Shown: in pieces, positions 12,441-26,099 of the stretch | Position numbering within the stretch: the stretch's first letter is position 1 | Layout: each line of letters begins with the position of its first letter | Assembly (NCBI GenBank): GCA_014706295.1 | Contig: JACSVZ010000001.1 | Coordinates: 37,620,318 to 37,684,317 of the forward strand | DNA length: 64,000 nt | Origin: Lycocorax pyrrhopterus obiensis | Taxonomy: Eukaryota > Chordata > Aves > Passeriformes > Paradisaeidae | Reading direction: 5' to 3' | Program-made: the position numbers and the translations under genes | The notes under the pieces: generated by a model | Told to the model about the DNA's origin: nothing | The model's input: only the letters and a program-made list of their open reading frames with translations | Databases searched by the model: none

Positions 12441-15400
12441 GTAGCAATGAATGTAAGGGACCACTATACTTTAATGAAGAGATATTTCCGAAACAAATGT
12501 CTCCCTTCAGTGTTTTCTATTGATAGTCTGAATATTATAAAACAAATTGTGTGAAATATGAATATCAAAAAGTTCAAACGAATTACTTACTGCCTCTTGA
12601 TTTCAGCTGCAACATTTTCATGTCTCTGCTGTAGGAAAGAGTTACAGGTAACCACAAGTGATTTTTAGTGCAAGCTGCAGGTCAGTACAAACACACTGTT
12701 TTCAGTGCCCAAGGCTGCAAATGTACTTCCATTTTGTAAACTCCTACACAGTCACACTGGCCACTGGTTGGTGAGATTATATGCAATTCCAATATTGACA
12801 TCTTTCTTTTTCCTTTAGACGCCCTTTACTGATTTTACAGATTAAAATATTTGTTCCCAGTAGCAGGTTGCTAATCTCCCTGTTTTAACTATGTCTGATT
12901 TTCCATTTCAGCCTCTATAATTTCAATTTGATCATGTACCTTTTAAAGTGAAACTTCATAGTAACTAATTTTTAGCACAAAGGTTTAGTCTTGCAGTGTG
13001 GGAGGAAGATTTGTTGGGAAAAAATCGTGAGACCTGGCAGCATCAAAAATTCTTATTTGACTGGTCACGAATAGTGAATAAATGAAGACTACACAGAGCA
13101 GGTTCATGCCACATTTTCCAGATGTCTGATTTGAGTACAGTGTTCTTAACTTCCATTGTTTTGTGACCTTTCAGTATTGCTAACAAAATGATAAGCAGCA
13201 TAGCATTGACCCAGTTCTATTATTTCTTTTGAAAGAAACCTGGTATCTCTGTGCAGCCTCAAAAACTACAAAAATCATTTCCTATCACTTTGTCAAATGA
13301 GAACAGTTCACATGGAAAGTAAAACTAGTAGGAGAAAAACAAATCACGAGTCAAGATTTTTTCTGAGAAGTACAGTAACAATCATTATGAGACAAAATCA
13401 CTAGATTTTGTTTTTCATCTGATATCAGTCTTATGTGAGAAAGATAAAGTTTCTGGGGTGGGGAAGAGGGTGGGAACGGGAGCTTATAATCCTAAAGCAT
13501 AGAGGAAGAAAGCACTTCTCAGTTATATATTGAGTAGGGCCATTCAGGCTTCAAAATTTTTCCAGAATTCTTATTCTTACTTTCATTTTGTCATTGTATA
13601 CAACAGGGAACAAAATTCACTTTTAAAATGAAAAGTTATATATGAGACAGAAATGACAGTACACTCCACAGTATTCATCTAACAGGAGATGCAACTTTGT
13701 TAACCTGGTGGTTTGGAAATTGAACTGAGATATGGGAATCCTGCTTCCAAAATTATCTTTATACATGGGGGAAGATGATTTTTTAAAATTATTATTGTTA
13801 CGCTTATTTGTTGTTTTTGTTTTTGTTCTTAATATTGTTAATAAATTTAATTAAGTGATTAATTTTAAATGCATAAATGAAACTGGTCACATGAAAGACA
13901 TGAAAGACTAAGAACTCTGCTTTCCCCCCATTAATCTAGTGCTATGATAATTTTTGCGCACTGATCTCCCTGCAAATACTGTACATTCTTTGTTGTTCTC
14001 TAGGACAACTGTAAAACTATGACAGGAGAACAAGATACAGCCCTTCTAGAAAACATGTAGCTTACAGCTTTTTCACAGCTGAAGCCTCTTCTTCTGGAAA
14101 GGCAGAATTCCAGCTGAATGATGGCGACAAATTAATGTCGTTATCCCTGTTTTTGGTGAGTGTTCTAACTATCATGATCTCAGTGAAGATCTATGGTTAT
14201 AATAGGCTTTCCTATAGAATGGCTATATACATACATAAAAGTTGTGCTCAAGAAATATCTGTGTGATTGAGCCCTAGGGAACTTAGATATCTGTTCTCCT
14301 CCTTACTGATAGCAGTGAGACTTGGACAAGAGCTGTGCACCTACTCAGATTCAGACTCAGAGGTGTAGTGAATTGAGGTAGCTGCTCTATAGAAAAATTT
14401 TGAGTCCCAGCTTCACCTGGCTTGGAGCATTTTTTTTTTTCTTTTTTGGGTGATCTGCAGTGCCATCTTGTTTTGTGAAGGAAATTTCAGGGTCCTAAAT
14501 TAAAGAGATGTTTTCATAATATTTCTTGTATTTATTCAAACCTCAGGATATCCAATAGTTGTTAAATTATAAAGAACCTTCCATTTTGGACTCACCATTC
14601 CATAAATATCTACCATGGGGACTGTTGTTCAATTTCCTTGCCATTATTCATAATACACAAAAGAGGTGTTTGGCCAGGTATGTTGCTGCTCTGCCCTGCA
14701 AAGATAACACAGGCTGAAACTGAAGAGACAGGAAATAACATGACAGAAACATAAGTGAAAAAAAAATGCACAACTGGTTCTTATAAGCCCTGACTATTTA
14801 CTTTTGGATACTGAGTAAGTTTACCCATGTCAGTATCAGGGAGCACACCTTGTTACCTCTGTTATGTCACTCCCCAGAAATGTTAACTTTCCAAACGTAT
14901 GAGATTTTAGATGCAGATCTTACTTATTTCAGCAGAACAGATGGGTACGTTTGCTATTCAATAAACATACTAAGAACTCCTTTCACACCTCTAACAGTCA
15001 CAGCTTTGCACACCCATGTGCTGTACATCTGTGGATCATTGGCAGTGAATTTGGCTGCACAGTAGGAGTATCTCAGGTTTAAAAATTTCCCTGTATCTAT
15101 TCCTTCCTTGTGACTCTTTTTAATGTCTGTCTTCTCCTTTTGTGCATCTGTTCACAGCTTTGACCACAGAAAAGTGACTTGCAACCTTCGCAAAAAAATT
15201 TGAGTCTGGCAGCCTCCATGTGAGAGTGTAAGAGTTGTTATAAATGGGGCAGGGAACAAAATGCCTTTTTTCCTCTTTTTTGTCCCCTTTTCTTTAATTT
15301 TTTTAGCAGATCATTTTTTCTCCTGCAAAGAGTAGGTACAAAGTTGTAAGTTTATTTTTAATTAGGTAGAAGAAATGCAGAGATGGTAGAGGGATGCATA

Positions 15401-16641
15401 AAACAAGAGTAGGGTTAGCATTTTCCAGTAGTGCTAGTTAGCCCAAATATGATGTTGTACAAATGTGGCTAGGATTCTTCTTGTTTTGGAGCTGTCTCAT
15501 TCAGCTGTGATCCCAGTATTCCAATATGGTACTGCACTGAGAGATGTACACAAAGCTTTTAAGGACCCTCAGTCTGCATGTGTGATATCATTAAGGCCTA
15601 TCCTCCTTTTGATTTGGTTGTTTCCCTCACTTCTAGGCAGAGACAAACTTTCTGTTTTCTTCTCATTCAGGAACAAGTCAAAAATGTTTATTCCCATATT
15701 GGGATACCAGTATACCAATAACTTAGCCTTTCTGTTTCTCCATTTTCACTTTTCCATACTCCCAAACAACTTCCTGGGGGTTTTTTTTTGGTTTTTTGTA
15801 CAATACAGCTGTTCTTTTCTTTCCTTTGACAATGGAAGGCATTTTTACCGTTTTCATCTCCTTCAGCTCTAGTAAGCATTGACTTTTTAAAAAAAATTAA
15901 TATTGGCAGACCAGGTGAGTGCAACTTCCATGCTGGTGATTCAATATCCAATAACAGTAGTGTGCACTTTCCTGTCTAGTAAGACAATATGTACATCTCA
16001 TTTTAAATCCTTCTGTACACTGACCCCTGAACCTTAATGCAGACATGTTATTTACTTTATACAGTGGGCTAATTTCTATAGGTTGTTCCTGAGTCTTGCA
16101 TGAGACAAGTTGTAGTTACTATCAGTGTTACGATATTGAGTTTTGCTCTTTAAGACATACTATAACACTTCCTTTTTTTTTTTTGAGTTTACTACCCTCA
16201 ACAGAGGACAGTCAAGGACAGCACAAAAAATTCCACCAGGCCTTTTTTTAAACCTTGTATTGTATCGACTCTTACAAATGTATGTTGTTATTTGATGTTT
16301 TCACAAGACAAGTTTGAAAGATCAGAATAACTACAATTGTAGTTTGTTTCACCAAATATTTAGTAAACTGATACCTGTTCATTAAAAGGGGCAGACATAA
16401 ATACATCAAATTACTTATCTTCTTTTTCTTATGTCCTGCTTACAACTTTCTCTCAGACAGATATGTTTCAATTTAGACAAGATAGACAGAAAAAGATTGA
16501 GAGTAACAGAACAAGAACTATAGTGAAACTCAGGTGATTTACACCATGCAAAATGTTTGAAGGAGCTTTCACAGTGCTCCAGTGTGTACAGCCAGTTATG
16601 GCACTGTCCCCACAAACTTCCATACTTGATATGACTAAATT
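12441..16641. other. AT-rich noncoding DNA
   Basis: No gene is recognised. The stretch includes the G-quadruplex motif listed at 13455-13480, T-rich runs near 14430-14445, 15781-15800 and 16170-16185, and a plus-strand open frame at 15465-15872 that has no known domain and is judged to be chance. Confidence 0.4.
13455..13480 (+). other. potential G-quadruplex motif
   Basis: Five G-runs of 4, 4, 3, 3 and 3 bases are separated by loops of 1, 4, 1 and 3 bases. This meets the standard G3+N1-7 quadruplex pattern. It stands alone in AT-rich DNA. Confidence 0.7.
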
Positions 16642-16862
16642 AGAGAGGAAGAACTTCTTTATTATGTGGGTGAGTGACTGTGCACTGGAACACATTGCCC
16701 AGAGAGGTTTTGGAGAGTCTTCCTCACTGGAGATATTCAAGAGCCATCTGGATACAATCCTGTGCATTGTGCTCTGGGATGACCATGCTGGAGCAGAGAG
16801 GCTGAACCATATGACCTGCTGTGGTCCCTTCCAACCTCACCCATGCTGCTATTCTGTGATGG
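16642..16862 (+). mobile_element. CR1 LINE, 3'-end fragment
   Basis: The sequence follows the CR1 3' region in order: AAGAACTTCTTTATTATGTG, then CACTGGAACACATTGCCCAG, then CACTGGAGATATTCAAGAGC, then TGACCTGCTGTGGTCCCTTC, ending in CCAACCTCACCCATGCTGCT and ATTCTGTGAT. This covers the end of the ORF2 reading frame and the short 3' UTR, so the element is strongly 5'-truncated, as most CR1 copies are. The divergence from the usual CR1 end suggests an old copy. The start is approximate. A 114-codon plus-strand frame at 16553-16897 overlaps it but is not a gene. Confidence 0.9.
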
Positions 16863-19800
16863 CTATAAATAAGAACAACCAGACAATAACTTTATAATCA
16901 AGCAGAATATTTTTACATTTTGAATCAAAATATGTTATCAAACGTCAAACAGAAATCCTTTGTGTGTTAAATGCATACATTGATATATTTTTGAAATATT
17001 ATTCCCTTTTCCTCTGGAGGGTCTGTGCTTATCTTCAGCAGCAACAGCAAAACTTTTGGAGCACATAAAACCTATACAAGGTAATATTACTTGTAAGCAT
17101 TTCTCTTCCTTTGAAGTTCCTCATGAGAATATACATGAACAATAATTGTGAATTTTGTTTTCACTTATCATCAAAATAGAAACAAGGAGAATATCAACAG
17201 AGAGGGTACTCATCAGAATTGAATAAGGTGTCTGTAACAAATTTATTTCTCTGTGGTGGCTACTTCACACAATGCAAGATCCGACTACCTTATGAGTCTT
17301 ACAAAATAGTTAAGAAAAGATAAGATAAAACAAATAAAGGGGAAAAACAATCTAAAATCTATATTTTGGGGTCTTTTTTTACTAACCAGACATAATTATC
17401 TTTAAAATAATATCAGACATATTTTATGTCTAATTGATGAAATTGACAAAGGAACTAGATTAGAGTTGGATTCAGTAGTCAAGTTAATAAAATTTCCTAT
17501 GGTGATCCATTCAATCATTAGGTGTACATTGATGAAAATGCTTAGCTACAATGATATGTTGCTTATAGACTGAGTAAATTAAATTAACTTCAGAATGTAT
17601 CTTATTAGACTTTGAAAAAGAGTCATTAAGTTGCTTCTGGCCTTTGAATTAGGAAAATGAATTAACAGAAGGATGAGAAGTTGCCAAATCTTACTATCAA
17701 AACTTTAAATCTATCAAAGGTAATAATCTTGTATTTAATTAAAAATAATAATTAGGACTCATTGACCAAGGATTTACTGCATCAAGTAACTATTCAAAAT
17801 GCTATTTATGTAATGCATGACAATTTCATTATTCTTTTAAGCCTTTACATATATTACTTATTGATTTAAAGAAGGAGTCATGAGAGAGGGGTAAGATACA
17901 AAAAAATTAAGTTTGAAACACCAAAGAATTAATATATAAGAAATCTTTTTCAGTGAAGTGACTGAAGCACTTGGTCATTGCAAGAAGATTAAAATTATTT
18001 TACAATCGTCATTCATGCTGTGAATAGCATTCACTCAGGCAATTCTATTAATTCAGTGATACTTCTTCAGTGTTAAGTACCAGCATGGATTGCAGTTTCG
18101 TGCCTTAAATGAAAAACTGAAGTGAGTTGTCATTCATTTATTCATTTGAAATACAACCCAGTGCTCTGTACATTCTGTAGCTAAATGGAATTTGGTTTTG
18201 ATTAGACTAGTTTTGATTAGTCAGGCTTTCCGTGTTGTTTTTTTTTGGTGGGTTTTCGGGGTTTATTTTTTGGAAGGGGGAGTGCGGTAACCGTGTGGTT
18301 GAGATAATAAAAAAAAAAAAAAGAAATTATTCAGGCAGTTCAACACACACTTTTCTGGTCATTGCTTCCTTTTAAGCTCTCTGTTCCTCTGTTCACCTAA
18401 AATGTAGACTCACACCTCAAGTTCAAAAGTGCTAAGAGCTTTAATGTACTTCACTCAAGTAAAAGGAAATTATTATCTCTATTGCAAGGGCAAGCAATCT
18501 TGAACACCCATGGAAACCCTGGGTCACAGAAAGATTTAAGCGCCTTTAGTAGGTTGCATCTTTTAACCAGATCCTCTAGATGTGCTCTTTGATGACTAGA
18601 AAAAGTAATTATGGACATTTTATATATTTCATTTATTGTCAGTAGTAGAAAGAACAGCGTTTTTTTGTATTATTTCTGTGTACAAATATGTGTGCATAAT
18701 TCTCTGATGCTTTTTGTTTTTCACCACACAATTTACCAGATGCAAAACATATGTGAACCAATATTTACAGGCAGGGTTACTTAAATCTGTTTACTACTGA
18801 GGCCATAAGTATTGATAGGACACAATCCTTCCACTCCATAAGCTATAAATCTGCTTCTTCCTACACATTACTACATGTAGTCTGAAAAAAGAACAAACAT
18901 CCAAAACCTGCATCAGCAGCTGCAGATGAAAATGGCAGACTCAGAAAATCTCATTGGAGATGCTGTCCAGAACTGTGCAAGGGACAATGACAGGGGGAAT
19001 TCAAATTGAAGTGAATTCAAATCTGATAAATATAGAATAAACCTTTCCAAATCATCAGTTTCAAGTATTATAGGGAATAATGTAAGATGGTGTTCACACC
19101 CCAGGGACCTTTCTTAAAGATTTATGTCTACTTCAGAACTTGTTCAGGGAATTAGTGCTGAAAATCCCTCATTTACTGAAAAGTCTTGTTAAAATCAATT
19201 ATCATCATCAGTTAGTAGAGCAAAACCTCAAACAAAATTTTAAGGCATGCCTCAAAGTGCATCTAGTTTTATTTCTGAAACACTAGAATTCTGTTCTCTT
19301 TCTCCCATGTTTTTTTTTTTTTTTCACAAGAAAGCAGTAACAAAGATTGAGAGGAACTATCAGTAATTGAACTACTATTATCCTTTTTTTTTTTTTTTGG
19401 CGAGGGCAGGGAGTTGTATTTCTGTGCTTGTTTTGCTTTAGATATCACCTGTGCAGCTATAATTTAGGTAACAGTCTTGGGACCAGCTAGGAGAAAAGAG
19501 AAATACAAGTTGTTGTGATTTTACTGCATTTTTCTCCTGTCTCAGTTTCTTATTTTTGGCTCTGACAAAGAAAACAACCAACAGTTTGAATTTAACATAA
19601 ATTTCACAATCAAATAGTTCTTCTTTTACCATACTGTGGGTTACAAAGACATCTAAGACAATTAAGAGGAGCAGTTCTAGAACAACTTGTGTCTACATTC
19701 TCAGTGACCTCTGCAGGGTGGGTTTTTTTCTGTTTGTATAAGCCTGAGCTGCTTCTAAACACGAGCTGATACAAATCTGTTTTGCAATAATCTGACATAT

Positions 19801-21049
19801 GAAAGTCCAAATAAATTTATCTCTGTGAGCAACAAACCACAAGTTCTTTGGAATTTTTCCTTTCAAATGACAGAAAAAAAAAAGAAGTTATTTACTTTAC
19901 CTCTATGTATAAAGTATATTTTAAAGTCAGATGAGGTTATATTTTCAAGAAATTGAGAAAAGCCATGTAATTTTATTCTCTTTATACAAGCAAGTAGTAC
20001 TATTAAGTTTTGCGTGATTTCTCTTAAAAGAGTGAATCAGAACAATTGAAGAAAAAAGAAAAGGGTAAATATTTCAAATTATATTCATTATAAGATAAAT
20101 AGTGATGTCAAAGTCCTCTCTGACATTTGAAAGCCTAAAAATAAATGTTTTTTTTAAAAAATTCATATTACCTATATATCATATACATGTGCATTAGTTT
20201 ACAATGACTCCTGTGATATACTTATGGATTTTTTACCTGTCAGCAGCCATGTTCCTACAAGTTCATTTGTTCTCTCATTTTGATTGATTGCTTGTATTTT
20301 GCTCATGTGTTCACCTATCAAATTTGAAATCTCTGTATCTAATTAGTTTTTAACAACAATGACAATTGCATTTTTGTAATGCTACTTGTTCCTCCCTTCA
20401 CCTAAAATTTTTTGTTAGGGTGATTGTTCATCAGTACTAGTTATTTGAACGGGGCGATTCACTTAGCAGACATTGATATATACATCTAATTTTGCATGTG
20501 TTCAGAATACTCTATAAGAACACAGAACCATACAGTGTTGTCATATGAATGTCAAATAAACTTCCAAGCCTTCCAGTTTATTAAAGGAAAAAAAATACCC
20601 AACAAAAAACACATACCAAAACCCCTCTAACAGACCTAGCAATATATCCTTTCCTTTTTTCAGTCATCTCTTTTGCCTTCTTTTGTAAATTGAACTAGTT
20701 AGATCCTGAGATAATACAAGAAACAGAAAAAAAAATTTCAGTCCTTAAAGTCAGTCAGAACAGATAAAACCAGTACCGTCAGGTGAAAGCAACCCTGTAA
20801 TGAAGTACTGAATTTGCACACTCGAAATTCTATGCCAAAAATAATGTATCCTGTTTTGCAAATTAAATGAATCTTATTTGTCTCCAAATTACATTTTTTT
20901 TATTCTAATATATATTTTTCTATTTATAAGCATTCATTAAAAAAACATTTCATTTTAAAAAATACTGAGTACAAATGAGTTACTGTGGAAAGCTTCCTAT
21001 ACCTTAAATATTTTAAACAATATTAAATAAAGAAATAGCTAAAAGTTTG
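16863..21049. other. AT-rich noncoding DNA
   Basis: No gene or transposon is recognised. Homopolymer-rich spots lie near 18240-18320, 19311-19324 and 19384-19399, and an A/C-rich tract at about 20583-20625 resembles the other CCAAA-type tracts. A short duplication of GTTTTGATTAG lies near 18197-18224. Confidence 0.4.
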
Positions 21050-21137
21050 GTCTTTGTTTTGTTCTGTTTGTTTCATTTGGCATAGCTTTGTTTTGATTTT
21101 GTTTTTCTGTGGGTTATTTTTGTTTGGTTTGGTTTGA
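21050..21137 (-). repeat. T/G-rich low-complexity tract (AAAC type on the minus strand)
   Basis: The run reads TTTGTTTTGTTCTGTTTG, then TTTTGATTTTGTTTTTCTG, then TTTGTTTGGTTTGGTTTG. On the minus strand it is the same CAAACC/CAAAAC type of tract as at 2878-3014 and 9718-9784. Confidence 0.75.
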
Positions 21138-21159
21138 ATCTCTTATATTTCTCAGGTTT

Positions 21160-21650
21160 GTAGTTTTACCAATGGACCAGACCCAGACTGGCACTTTCAG
21201 CTTTAGCAAAGCCTTCACTGCTCCACAATTATCAGATTATTAAAGTCATGTGGATTGCTGCGCTATTGTGTAGCTGATTCACAGCCAAAAGTGATGACGT
21301 GGATGGAGGCCCAGCCAGTTCTGGGCTGTCCAGCTTTGCCCAGATCCTATGGGAGCACAAGCTACACCTGTCAGGACGGCTGTAGATCTAAGGGAGCTGT
21401 CAGGATATCCTAGTACAGAGAGCCATGATCTCTCAGCTGCGGATCTCACAGTGTGGCAACATTCCTGGCTCTTCTGCCACTTCTGCTGAACAGCTCCAGC
21501 TCTTTCTTTGACAACCTGAAGATATTATTGCTCCTTTTGGTTTGCATATTCCTTGAGGACCTGAAATTTCTGGAAAAAACCAGGGGGGATGATTTAGTTA
21601 AGGGCAGAAATTCCAGACAGGAGGTAAATGTTTAGCTTATCAGACAGGAT
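21160..21650. other. GC-richer patch, unclassified
   Basis: This is clearly richer in G+C than its surroundings, with several CpGs (CTGCGCTATTG, GATGACGTGG, AGGACGGCTG, CTGCGGATC) and blocks such as AGGCCCAGCCAGTTCTGGGC. GTGATGACGTGG contains a CRE-like TGACGT. The plus-strand frame at 21453-21635 has no recognisable domain. It may be a decayed repeat, a regulatory element or an untranslated exon. Confidence 0.3.
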
Positions 21651-23417
21651 GTGAAGTAAAAAGTGAGATGGATAGAAATGTAACAATCTCTAAGCAAAAG
21701 ATTTAGTTTAAAAAAGTTAACTAATTCATTGATACACCTGTGATATTATAGAAATCACTTTCCCCAGTAAGTTACTCTCTTTTATTGCTGACCCTGGCAA
21801 ATGTTCTCCACTCTAGGGAGGAAAGACAAATACAGGGGAATCTTATTCAAATCATCATTTAGGTTACAAGCACCATCATGATTAGAGAGGTCAGAAAGAG
21901 TCTATAAAATGGATTGTCATGAGATTAATTTAGGAAGATGGGTAAAGGAATGAACTGATGAAACAGTATTATAAGCCTGGGACTGAGTTATGGAGCAACA
22001 GAGAGATGTGCCAGATTTCTCCCACTGAGAGTACAGTACAAGGCTGCCAAAAAGCGTGTGGAAGCCAGTGGCTTCCTGCTGACTTCAAAGGCTTTGGATC
22101 AAGTTCTGGACTCCATACAAAGCTACTTTGTTTTTGTCTCACATTCCTGCTTCTGAACAATAATTATTACATCAAATTTTCTAATTATTAAATATTTCGT
22201 CAATACTTTTTCCTCATTATTTATTATTAATTCACTTTTGCCAGTGTTTAGAAAACTCTTGCTCATTCATTTTCATAGAGATGTATACATATCAATCATT
22301 GTCACTTGAAAATTCTGTATTCTATTTCCTTTCTTATTTTTAGGCATGCTGCTGACATATTTCACTCATTCACAACTCTTCTACAGCCCAAGGTCAAATT
22401 CTGTTCTTGAGCTAATTATAAACTTGTTCATATTTAGAACCATTGCAAATAATATTGTCAGCAACACTTGATGACTTATTGTCATCATAAAAAACATTAT
22501 GACAAACAGCAGAAATGTTTTGTTTGGCCTACAAATTCAAAGACAGTATTGGTATCAAAATCTGTTCTGTCTTCTTTTTCTAGGATTGTTTTAGTTATTT
22601 TAATAATTTTTTGTTGATATTTATTGTAATTCAAACCAAACAGACTTTATTTTCTGTGGATACATGTACATTAGCTGTTCAGCTTGTGCCAGGAGTGCAT
22701 GCCAGAAGCAAGTCTTCCACACATCCACAGGGAGCAAGGAGCACAGTGGAATAGGAGCCATTCTATGAAATGAAATAAGTTGCTGAGGACTCAGCACAGT
22801 ACAGAGTGGCCTTGAAATAGCTCTAGTCTGGTCTGAAGTTGCTGTCTGTAAAGCACCTTTCAATTTAGTTTCATCTAAAAAGATATATTTTCTGCTTTCT
22901 AAGATTTCTCTGTAATAAGAAGCAAAGAGCAATGAGGGAAAACAGCTGGGGAATATTTTTCCAAATTTACACCAGATCTAAAGGAAGATGTAGGTGTGAT
23001 TTCTTGGGTTTTGATTCACCTTACCATGTGGTCTTAAGAGTATATGACCTGGAGTCCTTTCAACAGCAAGTCTTTTGGAAAGCGCAATTTGGGACCTTGC
23101 CTAACATGCTCAAATCAATCACTAATGGAAATTCTGACCATCAGCCCAGAAGTACTCTGAAGTAAAAAAAAAAACCCAACATATATAGGTAGGTAGTTGT
23201 CTGGTCCTCAGCACTACTTTTTTCTCTCTACAGATCGACAAGTAATTCCCTGTGCTACCTGCTAATACGGGCATAGGCTACAGCACTGCAGTGGGCTACA
23301 TCCCTTATCATTTTATCTGTGATCTCTCTTTCCTCTCATTTTATTTTTAGTCTTGGGTTTTTATTTACTTCACTGACTCTTATCCAAATATTTTCCAGTT
23401 ATCCACATCCTACATCC
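21651..23417. other. AT-rich noncoding DNA
   Basis: No gene is recognised. The short frames at 21958-22191 and 22621-22932 have no known domain. There is no splice or promoter context that I would trust. Confidence 0.4.
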
Positions 23418-24247
23418 TGCTCTCTAAACTGGAGAGAAATGGATTTGGTGATGGGACTGTTAAATGGATAAGAAAGTGGTTGGATGGTCACATCCAGAGG
23501 GTAGTGATCAATGGCTCAGAGTCCCGATGGACATCAATGACAAGTGGTGTCCCTCAGGGACCTGTATTGGGACCAGTATTATTTCTCACCTTCATTAATG
23601 ATATAGATGAAAGGATTGAGTGAACTCTCAGCAAATTTGCTGATGACACCAAGCTGAGTGGTGCTGTTGACACACTTGAAGGATGTGATGCCATCCAGAG
23701 GGACCTGGAAAAGCTCAAGAAGTGGGTCCTTGGGAATCCCATGAGATTTAACAAGGCCAAGTGCAAGGTGCTGCACCTTGGGGCATTCCCCCGTAGTAAC
23801 ACAGGCTGGGGATGAACAGATCAAGAGCAGCCCTGCTAAGAAGGACTTGGGGGTGCTGCTGGATAAGAGGCTTGATATGAACTGGCCATGTGCACTCACA
23901 GCCCAGAAAAGTCAGTCACATCCTGGGCTGCGTCAAAAGCAGTGTGGCCAGCAGGGCGAGGTAGAGGATTCTGCCCCTCTGCTCTGCTGTTGTGAGACCC
24001 CACCTGTAGGGCTGCATCCAGCTCTGGGGTCCCCAGCACGGGAAGGACATGGACCTGCTGGAGAAGAGGAAGGCCAACAAGATGATGAGAGGGCTGGAGC
24101 ACCTCTCCTATGAGGAGAGGCTGCCAGAATTTTGTTTATTTAGCCTGGAGAAGAGAAGGCTCTGGAGTAACCTAATAACAGCCTTCTAGTACCTGAAGGG
24201 AGCCTGTGAGAAAGGTGGAGTGGGACTTCTCACAAGAGCATGCAGTT
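23418..24247 (+). pseudogene. CR1 LINE ORF2 fragment, inactivated reverse transcriptase
   Basis: Translating from 23420 gives the middle and C-terminal part of the CR1 reverse transcriptase. [17 protein letters not shown] is followed by the conserved [14 protein letters not shown] (motif B region), then [17 protein letters not shown] with the catalytic FADD box at 23636-23647, then [12 protein letters not shown]. An in-frame TGA at 23621-23623 breaks the frame just before FADD. A frameshift near 23780-23800 moves the match to another frame (KKDLGVLLDKRLDMNWPCAL), and a further shift follows near 23915. Later DNA still matches (GGGCTGGAGCACCTCTCCTA, then GCCTGGAGAAGAGAAGGCTC). The endonuclease domain, the N-terminal RT and the 3' UTR are missing. 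The enzyme would have copied CR1 RNA at target sites; this copy is dead. Confidence 0.93.
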
Positions 24248-26099
24248 CTTTGAGGAAAGGAATACCTCTGTATCTATAGGAATATATAGGACTGTACACA
24301 CGTATTTCTTGCAATACAGGGTGTGTGTGTATATATATATAATTTTAATTTTTACAAAGTGACTGTGAGTGTATTCATCAATATCTAATGAGGGTACTAA
24401 GGGCAGATAAATAGGAGACAAGAACACTTAGTCTCATAAATATATTCTTATATTATTCTGGGACTAAAACAAGGGAGATACATCCTCTACCATAAGGACC
24501 TAATCCTTCATTTCTCACCATCAATTTTTGTGGATGCTTTTTATAGCAGGGAAAAGTCTTTGTCCAGATCTCCAACACAAAATTCAGAGAGTAAAATAGT
24601 CACAGCACAGACTCTAACTAATTTTCACTCTAAGAACACTGCATTCTAGCATCCAAGTCCCCAAAGAAGAAGACTAAATTAGATACATCAAAATAATGAA
24701 CATTTTCTTCAAATAATGAATGTATATGTAGTCTGTGCATGAATTGAAGATAACTTTTCTATTCTGTTCCCTTTGAGTTAAAGCATCTCCCAAACAAGAT
24801 ATTGAGATGTTACACAAAAAACTGTAGTTGAATACATAGTGATAATTCGAAGCAAGTTATAAAGTGGATGTAATTTCAGAAAAGTTAAAAATAATTTCTG
24901 CATTCATTAGTCTTTACTGGACAACATAAGCCACACAAATAATGAATATTTCTAAGACAGTTAAAGTCACAGGAAATTGTTCAGTGATTGCTGCATCGAG
25001 ACTTAACAAAATATGAGAAGGATTCTAATAGTGTGCTCAGAAACTGCTATTCCATGTAAATCACTGAGTGAGCTACATCCTTCTTCAGACCTGCTTCTAA
25101 CAATACCTTCCTAAATTATCCAGGAGCTTGAATGTATGTATCACACTTAGGAACGTGAATATTTGGTGGTTTATTGTCTTTACTTTTTTTAGTATTATGA
25201 TTCACATTAAATTCATGATACAAAGTCTCTTCTGTAGAAAAAAGGAATTTTTTTTTTTAATTCTTTATTCATCCAAAATAAAACTTTAGGGTCTACGATT
25301 CCTGATACATGAAAATATTAGTTGCTCTTTATTAGACTTTAAGATTTATGTTTTCCAATGAATGAAGTAATTTTGTTAACTTCACACTCTATACGTAGTA
25401 ACTCAAATATCAACAAGTTTAGCATTTCCTCATCAGTCAGCCACACCTTGACTTACTCTGAGCTTTTTCTGCAAAATACAATTTGCAGGAGTCAAATCAG
25501 AAAAAAAAGAATCAAAGACACTGAAGGTTCAATCATAGCTCATCACAAGAGAGTATTTTTCCTTAATATTGCTTCACTGATAAAGAAAGTTGCAAATACT
25601 CCATTACTGAAAAAAAGCCCAACAACAAACTAAATGTACAGTAATTTCAAATGCAATTGTCAATATTCCGCTATGCATAAAGCCCTTATAATCAGTTATG
25701 CAAAATCAATTCTATTTTATGTAAACCCTTGAAGCACACAAATAAATTAAAAATGTAGGTCCCGTGTCAGGAAACATACCCACAGTAAGCGCTTCTATCT
25801 CTTTCTTCAAAATATTTTGGGTATTAGCCTTCACCTTCTAAATATTGGAAACAGATTTTCATTTATTTTTATAATCACTTTTAATGAGATTAGGTCAAAT
25901 GTTATATTTCAGCTGATTAAAATTGCATCACACTGCTGTTTAAAATCTTCTAAACAGGAGAAATAATAAGATATTGAAAATAATCTCAGTGGTAAAAGGA
26001 AACACATTCCAATTTCTTCTTTTTTTATCATAATGTTTTATAGAAAATGTGAGGTTTTCAATAGCATTTGAGAATTGTGTTATCTCATAGTAATTAATA
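24248..26099. other. AT-rich noncoding DNA
   Basis: No gene is recognised. It holds the microsatellite listed at 24320-24342 and a few A- or T-runs (for example near 25248-25259). Confidence 0.4.
24320..24342 (+). repeat. (GT)5(AT)5 compound microsatellite
   Basis: GTGTGTGTGT at 24321-24330 runs directly into ATATATATAT at 24331-24340. It is short and probably polymorphic. It follows the CR1 fragment but is not part of it. Confidence 0.85.

Noticed and set aside
15465..15872. 135-codon plus-strand frame
   Set aside because: It has hydrophobic, Phe/Leu-rich composition from T-rich DNA, with no domain and no splice or poly(A) context. The opposite strand is also open.
16553..16897. 114-codon plus-strand frame
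   Set aside because: It mostly covers the CR1 3' end and UTR; the upstream part matches nothing.
23778..24113. 111-codon plus-strand frame with CR1-like protein sequence
   Set aside because: It is one frame of the frameshifted CR1 reverse-transcriptase fragment, not a separate gene.
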